From the NCBI GenBank assembly GCA_910583775.1, contig CAJTYD010000074.1, positions 1-14,996 of the forward strand: DNA of 14,996 nt. The letters run 5' to 3'. The stretch's first letter is position 1. Every line of letters begins with the position of its first letter. The stretch is from an uncultured Muribaculaceae bacterium. Lineage in GTDB: Bacteria > Bacteroidota > Bacteroidia > Bacteroidales > Muribaculaceae. The translations under genes were made by a program, and so were the position numbers. The notes beneath the pieces are model-generated. The model was given only the letters and a program-made list of their open reading frames with translations. It searched no databases and was not told the DNA's origin. Shown piece by piece: positions 14,034 through 14,996 of this stretch.

Positions 14034-14996
14034 ATGTCTAATATTGCTCATGTTATTCTCTACGCGATAGTCCCTATCATCGTCGTGATGCTTCTGGGAT
14101 ATGTCTCGGGCAAGAAGGGAGTTTTCAATGGAGAGGACGCCAAGAAATTCAATAAGGTTGTGCTTGACTATGCATTGCCTGCGGCGCTTTTCGTATCCAT
14201 TACCCAGTCAAGCCGTGAGATGCTCGCCAGAGACCTGAAACTGACGCTTGTATCGCTTGTCGGCATCATGCTCTGTTTCATGATAGTGTATTTTGTGTTC
14301 AAGTATTGTTTCAAGAAGAACACGGGTGCCGATGCGGCCGTGTCAGCATTGATCAGCGGTTCTCCGACAATCGGTTTTCTTGGCTTTGCCGTGCTCGAGC
14401 CGATTTTCGGAACCTCTCCGACAGTTGCCCTTGTGGTTGCTATCGTCGGTATAGTCGTCAATGCCGTGGGTATTCCTGTCGGCCTTTCATTGATGAACGC
14501 CTCGCTCGAAAAACAGAATCCGGGATCGACTGAAAAGGTTAGTGCATGGAAGCCCGTTATACATGCGCTTGAACAGCCTGTTGCCTGGGCTCCTATCCTG
14601 GCGGTGATCTGGGTGCTTGTGGGCATTCCATGGCCTGACTGGGCAAGCCCTTCGTTCAATCTTATCAAGGGAGCCAATGCTTCTATGGCCGTGTTCTCGG
14701 CGGGTATCACGCTTTCTGCAATCAAGCTCTCGATCAACTGGCAGGCAGTGCTTGGTTCCATCATGAAGATGGTCATGATGCCTGCGGTAATTCTTGCTAT
14801 GGGAATTCTCTGCCACATGGATCCTCTTAACCTGAAGATGCTTGTGGTTGCAGCAGCCCTTCCTCCAGCTTTCTCGGGCATTATCATTGCCGACGAATAT
14901 AATACTTATGTCGCCACAGGAACTTCCTCCCTGACGCTGTCGGTTATTCTCTTTGTGGGATTCTGTCCCCTTTGGATATGGTTTACCGATTTGTGC
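14034..14996 (+). CDS. AEC (auxin efflux carrier) family transporter, cut by the window end
   Basis: Inner-membrane carrier of the AEC / bile-acid-arsenite-auxin superfamily, which includes malonate carrier MdcF and E. coli YfdV. The 321 codons visible are open to the window end, so the stop is missing, though the family's usual length (about 310-320) means little is lost. Visible marks are an N-terminal span (5-24), LDYALPAALFVSITQ, SGSPTIGFLGFAVLEP, and the C-terminal LPPAFSGIIIADEYNTYV typical of the family, within about ten hydrophobic spans. It follows oxc by 78 bases, with a hairpin between. Position makes oxalate uptake, formate export or exchange the likely role; this is inference from context, as AEC substrates are poorly known. 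Confidence 0.87.
   Translation, partial: MSNIAHVILYAIVPIIVVMLLGYVSGKKGVFNGEDAKKFNKVVLDYALPAALFVSITQSSREMLARDLKLTLVSLVGIMLCFMIVYFVFKYCFKKNTGADAAVSALISGSPTIGFLGFAVLEPIFGTSPTVALVVAIVGIVVNAVGIPVGLSLMNASLEKQNPGSTEKVSAWKPVIHALEQPVAWAPILAVIWVLVGIPWPDWASPSFNLIKGANASMAVFSAGITLSAIKLSINWQAVLGSIMKMVMMPAVILAMGILCHMDPLNLKMLVVAAALPPAFSGIIIADEYNTYVATGTSSLTLSVILFVGFCPLWIWFTDLC

Noticed and set aside
14168..14887. 239-codon open frame on the minus strand
   Set aside because: It is antisense to the AEC carrier gene, which has clear family motifs; the translation is Thr/Ile/Ala-rich shadow sequence without domains.

Overview
The window looks like chromosomal DNA from a gut-type Bacteroidota, most likely order Bacteroidales. 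The reasons are near-consensus Bacteroidota promoters (TTTG, 20 bases, TAnnTTTG), A/T-rich leaders without strong Shine-Dalgarno sequences, and proteins of Bacteroidales character. A Muribaculaceae-like source is my best guess from gene content (oxalate genes plus a two-subunit glycine decarboxylase), but I could not test this. No tRNA, rRNA, CRISPR array, insertion sequence or phage gene was seen.

Left part (1-3144): rsmG (16S rRNA m7G methyltransferase) and a glyoxalase-II-like metallo-beta-lactamase-fold hydrolase run rightward and end at a strong terminator. That terminator overlaps the 3' end of a convergent AMP-forming acyl-CoA synthetase gene.

Middle (3145-9257): a complete glycine cleavage operon on the minus strand, in the order gcvT, gcvH, gcvPA, gcvPB, lpdA. 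It starts from a textbook Bacteroidota promoter at 9226-9257 and ends at a 15-bp-stem terminator at 3324-3362. Genes are tightly packed, with two 8-base overlaps and one 3-base gap, so all four protein components (T, H, two-part P, L) come from one transcript. The enzyme oxidises glycine to CO2, NH3 and 5,10-methylene-THF.

Right part (9366-14996): an MFS exporter-like gene (minus) is divergent from an oxalate degradation operon (plus): formyl-CoA:oxalate CoA-transferase (frc), oxalyl-CoA decarboxylase (oxc) and an AEC-family carrier cut by the window end. The order frc-oxc-AEC is that of E. coli yfdW-yfdU-yfdV. Frc loads CoA onto oxalate, Oxc releases CO2 to give formyl-CoA, and Frc recycles the CoA with release of formate; the AEC carrier is the likely organic-anion transporter. 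A 12-bp hairpin between oxc and the carrier gene may set their ratio. The 263-base divergent region before frc is rich in inverted repeats and is the best candidate for regulation.

The most interesting points are the oxalate module itself, its unusual Frc active-site loop, its Cys-containing N-terminal extension on Oxc, the palindromes in the frc/MFS divergent region, and the two-subunit P-protein. I see no wholly unknown system.
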